Below, one piece after another: positions 15,194 to 18,026 of a stretch of DNA of 18,026 nucleotides. The notes below the pieces were generated by a model that saw only the letters and a list, made by a program, of their open reading frames with translations, ran no database searches and had not been told where the DNA came from. The translations under genes and the position numbers were made by a program. Every line of letters starts with the position of its first letter. Positions within the stretch are counted from its first letter, which is position 1. Location: the NCBI GenBank assembly GCA_051745085.1, contig JBNJDR010000037.1, forward strand, positions 1-18,026, given 5' to 3'. The DNA is from Halonatronomonas sp051745085. GTDB lineage: Bacteria; Bacillota; Halanaerobiia; Halanaerobiales; Halarsenatibacteraceae.

Positions 15194-16114
15194 CTAACTA
15201 TATTGAATCTGTGGATCCAAGAAAGCATATAATATATCTACAAATAAATTAATCAAAACAAATAATAACGCCAGTAGTAAAACAGAACCCTGCACCACTG
15301 GATAATCTCTAGCTAAAATAGAATCTACCATCAAACGACCAACTCCTGGCCAGGAAAACACAGTTTCTGTTAAAACTGCTCCCCCCAATAATAAGCCAAA
15401 ACGCAGACCTAAAATTGTTACAATAGGTATTAATGCATTTCTCAAAGCGTGCTTTACTACAACAACTTTCTCAGTCAAACCTTTGGATTTAGCCGTGGTA
15501 ATGTAATCCATGTTAAGTACTTCAAGCATACTCGACCGGGTCATTCTCGCTATAAGTGCTGTAGAATGAGCCGCTAAAGTAAGAGCTGGTAATACGAAGT
15601 GTTGAGGTGTGCCCATTCCTGATGAAGGCAGCCAACCCAGCCTTACCGAAAAGATTAACATCAAAATTAGGCCGAGCCAGAATACCGGCGCCGCTACTCC
15701 AAATAGCGAAAAAACCATGGTTAATTGGTCGTAAATTGAATAAGGGCGAGTAGACGATATTACCCCCACCGCAATACCCAATATGGTTGCAATTATTAAA
15801 GATATAAAAGTAAGTGCTAAAGTATTAAGAAATCGAGGCCATATCTCCATGGCCGCAGGTCGATTTGTTCTCGTGGAAATTCCTAAATCACCTCTAAACA
15901 ACCTTTGCATGAAAATACCAAATTGTATTGGCATAGGTTCATCCAGGCCTAAATCTGCCCTGACTTGGGAAATATATTCTGGGGTAGCGTGAACTCCAGC
16001 CATTGCCACCGCCGGATCACCCGGTAGTAATCTTACCATACCAAAAACAATTATCGCTACTCCTAGTAATACTGGAACTAATAATACTAATCTTCTTAAA
16101 ATGTATGACGACAC
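15194..16114 (-). CDS. dppB: Peptide ABC transporter permease, DppB/OppB type
   Basis: Inner-membrane permease of 306 residues. It begins with the typical MSSYILRRLVLLVPVLLGV helix and the periplasmic PGDPA and LGLDEPMPIQ blocks of DppB. Central features are GDLGIS (75-80) and six hydrophobic segments, then the EAA-like loop DYITTAKSKGLTEKVVVVKH (203-222) and ETVFSWPGVGRL (250-261), ending YAFLDPQIQY. The start is GTG 16114, supported by AGGAGG seven bases upstream. It lies between dppA (108-bp gap with a hairpin) and dppC (17 bp). It forms the channel heterodimer with DppC. Confidence 0.94.
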   Translation of the reverse strand: MSSYILRRLVLLVPVLLGVAIIVFGMVRLLPGDPAVAMAGVHATPEYISQVRADLGLDEPMPIQFGIFMQRLFRGDLGISTRTNRPAAMEIWPRFLNTLALTFISLIIATILGIAVGVISSTRPYSIYDQLTMVFSLFGVAAPVFWLGLILMLIFSVRLGWLPSSGMGTPQHFVLPALTLAAHSTALIARMTRSSMLEVLNMDYITTAKSKGLTEKVVVVKHALRNALIPIVTILGLRFGLLLGGAVLTETVFSWPGVGRLMVDSILARDYPVVQGSVLLLALLFVLINLFVDILYAFLDPQIQYS

Positions 16115-16154
16115 AACTATCCCTCCTGTGAAACAATAATTAATTTAAATTAAA

Positions 16155-16187
16155 CTAGGCCCCACCTGACGTAGCCGCAGGGCCTAG
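16155..16187 (-). terminator. Intercistronic hairpin between dppA and dppB (partial terminator or mRNA-stability element)
   Basis: Eight-base GC-rich inverted repeat CTAGGCCC / GGGCCTAG (16180-16187 and 16155-16162) with a 17-base loop, followed on the minus strand by TTTAATTTAAATTAATT. The tail is interrupted by A's, so termination is probably partial. This fits the common pattern in which the binding-protein message is made in excess over the permease message. Confidence 0.6.
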
Positions 16188-16222
16188 CTTATCTGCCTTT
16201 ATTTCTTTTTATTTAAATAACC

Positions 16223-17782
16223 TTATTCCTCTTCTGCTTTGAAATATGCTTCATGAGCTTCTATATGCTCTCTTGGATGGTGGATTAAACCTCCAACTTC
16301 ATTTCTAACGCCATTTAATTGAGCAACACTGTGAAGGAAAATCCAGGGAGCGTCATCCCAAATTAATTCAATGGCTTCTGCATATAGGTCTTTTCTGACC
16401 TCAGTATCAGGGGTAACTCTCGCTTCTTCTAATAGTTCATCCACACCTTCGTGGTCGCCAAAGTGCCAGTTGTTACCATTAGGAGCCCATTCATCTGAAT
16501 GGAACAGCGCATATAAACCATAGTCAGCATCACCAGTAACAGTACCCCAACCAAGGAAATACATGTCATGTTCTACTTCAGAAGGCTCTTGATTTAAAAC
16601 TTCTAAATAAGTTGCCCATTCCATGGTTGTCATGTTAGCTGTAATACCTACATCAGCCAATTGACTCTGAACTGCCTGAGCGATCGTTTCATCCTGAGGA
16701 TATCTTCCTACTGGATAATAAAAATCTACTTCGAATCCATCTGGATATCCAGCGTCAGCCAGCATTTCTCTAGCTAATTCCGGATCATACTCGTACATAT
16801 CCTGTTCTGCATAACCAAATATAGCTGGTGAGATAGGAGCATCAGAAGGTCTTCCTGCTCCCTCAAGAATTTGCTCAACGATAGCTTCACTATCTACAGC
16901 ATGGTTAACAGCTTTTCTTACCTGAACATCATGAAAAGGTTCTCCTTGATTGTCCAGGCCAATATAAAGAGTTCTTAAACTTGGAACGTTCTCAACTGAA
17001 AGCTCTGAGTTCTCTTCAAGACGAGAAACATCTCTTGGAGGTACATTCATGATCGCATGAGCTTCTCCTGTTTCCAGCATAACAACCCGGGTAGACTCTT
17101 CAGGCACTACCAATATTCTTACTGTATCTACAATAGCGTTTTCTCCCCAGTAATCATCGTTACGCTCTAAAATCACAGCCTCACCTCGAGACCATCCTTC
17201 AAAGGTAAAAGGCCCTGTACCTACAGGATTACTACCTACGTCATCACCATATTCCTCAACTGCGGCTGGACTTATCATAGAAATAAAATCATGGGATAAG
17301 TGAGCCATCAAAGGAGCAAATGGTTCTTCTGTAGTTAATCTAATCGTATACTCGTCTACTACTTCCATATCAGTGATAGTATTAATTAAGAAAGAATAAA
17401 CAGCTCCTTCATCTAAAAGTCTTTCCAGGTTAAACTTAACAGCTTCAGCATTGAATGGTGTTCCATCATGAAACTCAATACCTTCTTTTAAATAAATGTC
17501 AAAAACTGTTCCATCTTCGGAAACATCATAATCTTCGGCCAACAAAGGAACGATTTCGCCTTCTGGAGTCATTTCAAAAAGGGTCTCCATAATATGGACC
17601 ATAACCATCGCTGCCGGAGATGATTGGGCATAGAGAGGATCCAAAGATTCGGGATCAGCACCTATCGCTATGCGTAAATCCCCACCTTCTTGCATATGCG
17701 CATCTGCTTTAACCTCCTGGGCCGACATAAAAAATGAAAATACTAAAACCACTACCAACAAACCAACTAAAGTTTTTCTCAT
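16223..17782 (-). CDS. dppA: Peptide ABC transporter substrate-binding protein, DppA/OppA type (SBP family 5)
   Basis: Exported solute receptor, 519 residues, for the DppBC permease. It has a Sec signal peptide (MRKTL, hydrophobic 6-19, Ala-rich exit MSAQEVKADA) and the SBP_bac_5 fold: DLRIAIGADPESLDP near the mature N-terminus, the signature FHDGTPFNAEAVKFNLER (104-121), NPVGTGPFTFEGW (185-197), and a C-terminal half with EMLADAGYPDGFEVDF. ATG 17782 is used: AGGAGGGAG precedes it and MRKT starts a normal signal peptide; the longer reading frame from 17815 would add 11 charged residues. There is no lipobox cysteine, so the receptor is probably soluble, as in diderms. It is strongly acidic. 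First gene of the dppABC operon. Confidence 0.93.
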   Translation of the reverse strand: MRKTLVGLLVVVLVFSFFMSAQEVKADAHMQEGGDLRIAIGADPESLDPLYAQSSPAAMVMVHIMETLFEMTPEGEIVPLLAEDYDVSEDGTVFDIYLKEGIEFHDGTPFNAEAVKFNLERLLDEGAVYSFLINTITDMEVVDEYTIRLTTEEPFAPLMAHLSHDFISMISPAAVEEYGDDVGSNPVGTGPFTFEGWSRGEAVILERNDDYWGENAIVDTVRILVVPEESTRVVMLETGEAHAIMNVPPRDVSRLEENSELSVENVPSLRTLYIGLDNQGEPFHDVQVRKAVNHAVDSEAIVEQILEGAGRPSDAPISPAIFGYAEQDMYEYDPELAREMLADAGYPDGFEVDFYYPVGRYPQDETIAQAVQSQLADVGITANMTTMEWATYLEVLNQEPSEVEHDMYFLGWGTVTGDADYGLYALFHSDEWAPNGNNWHFGDHEGVDELLEEARVTPDTEVRKDLYAEAIELIWDDAPWIFLHSVAQLNGVRNEVGGLIHHPREHIEAHEAYFKAEEE

Positions 17783-17927
17783 ATAAACTACTCCCTCCTG
17801 TTTTGGTAAAAACATATTAAAATACTCTTATTACCTTTATTCTATATAATTTATTAATTTCCTGCTTTAAAATTTTAAATTAAATAAAAAATAATTTTCT
17901 GCAAATAATTATAAATACTCTATACAT

Positions 17928-17954
17928 AAAAAATCTCTGCCCAAAAGCAGAGAT
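17928..17954 (-). terminator. Rho-independent terminator of a gene beyond the right edge
   Basis: Perfect 8-bp stem ATCTCTGC / GCAGAGAT (17947-17954 and 17933-17940) with a 6-base loop, followed on the minus strand by TTTTTT. The plus-strand side has no T-run. It closes a transcript coming from the right and isolates dppA from it. Between it and dppA (17783-17927) the DNA is very AT-rich; a TATAAT at 17908-17913 is present but lacks a recognisable -35, so I do not call a promoter. Confidence 0.85.
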
Positions 17955-18026
17955 AGGAAAAATATATAGATGTAAAAGCACACCATCAAAGATGCAAAGG
18001 GAAAAAAGAGAAGACCTCGATCTATT
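17955..18026. other. Unassigned right edge
   Basis: Seventy-two bases upstream of the terminator on the minus strand. Two minus-strand frames are open across it, but both translations are low-complexity, hydrophobic or Ser/Leu-rich, and lead into the terminator without a stop before it. Most likely this is the untranslated 3' end of the gene to the right. I see no RNA gene in it. Confidence 0.3.

Noticed and set aside
17955..18026. A short coding frame or RNA at the right edge
   Set aside because: Translations are low-complexity and run into a terminator; no fold or motif was recognised.

Overview
The window looks like chromosome from an anaerobic, amino-acid-fermenting, low-to-moderate-GC Firmicute, plausibly a halophile of the Halanaerobiales type. 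The signs are a cobalamin/PLP ornithine-fermentation operon of the kind known from Clostridium sticklandii, strong GGAGG-type ribosome binding sites, AT-rich intergenic DNA, and very acidic exported proteins. Two proteins with signal peptides (a PrsA/SurA-like foldase and a DppA-like binding protein) lack a lipobox cysteine, which would suit a diderm with a periplasm. The taxonomic call is inference.

Left end (1-2227): the 3' end of an unrecognised plus-strand gene and a GNAT acetyltransferase, convergent with a minus-strand flavin oxidoreductase of the nitronate monooxygenase/FabK family. The last two share one TTAA as both stop codons. The oxidoreductase appears to start at a rare ATT codon. 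The only clear minus-strand terminator for it lies beyond the whole acetyltransferase gene.

Centre (2244-10290): a seven-gene minus-strand operon, in transcription order ord, ortA, ortB, glmL/mutL-like (OR-4), oraS, oraE, alr-family racemase. It has a good sigma-A promoter (TTGCAA, 17 bp, TATAAT) with an imperfect palindrome over the predicted transcription start. It ends at a hairpin terminator after alr. The enzymes convert D-ornithine to 2,4-diaminopentanoate (OraSE), then to 2-amino-4-oxopentanoate (Ord), then to alanine and acetyl-CoA (OrtAB). The MutL-like protein probably services the B12 mutase. The racemase may make D-ornithine at the entry, or convert product D-alanine to L-alanine at the exit.

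Upstream of the operon (10297-12756), on the same strand, are an M20 amidohydrolase and a well-conserved L-alanine dehydrogenase. With the operon and racemase, this would carry ornithine to acetyl-CoA plus pyruvate.

Right part (12899-18026), all minus strand: a secreted parvulin-type foldase gene with its own terminator; a stand-alone 5S rRNA-tRNA-Asn(GTT) unit with a near-consensus promoter and no 16S or 23S beside it; and a dppA-dppB-dppC peptide-transport operon. No dppD/dppF ATPase genes follow dppC. The last 72 bases beyond the upstream terminator hold nothing I can name. I saw no mobile element, CRISPR array or phage gene.
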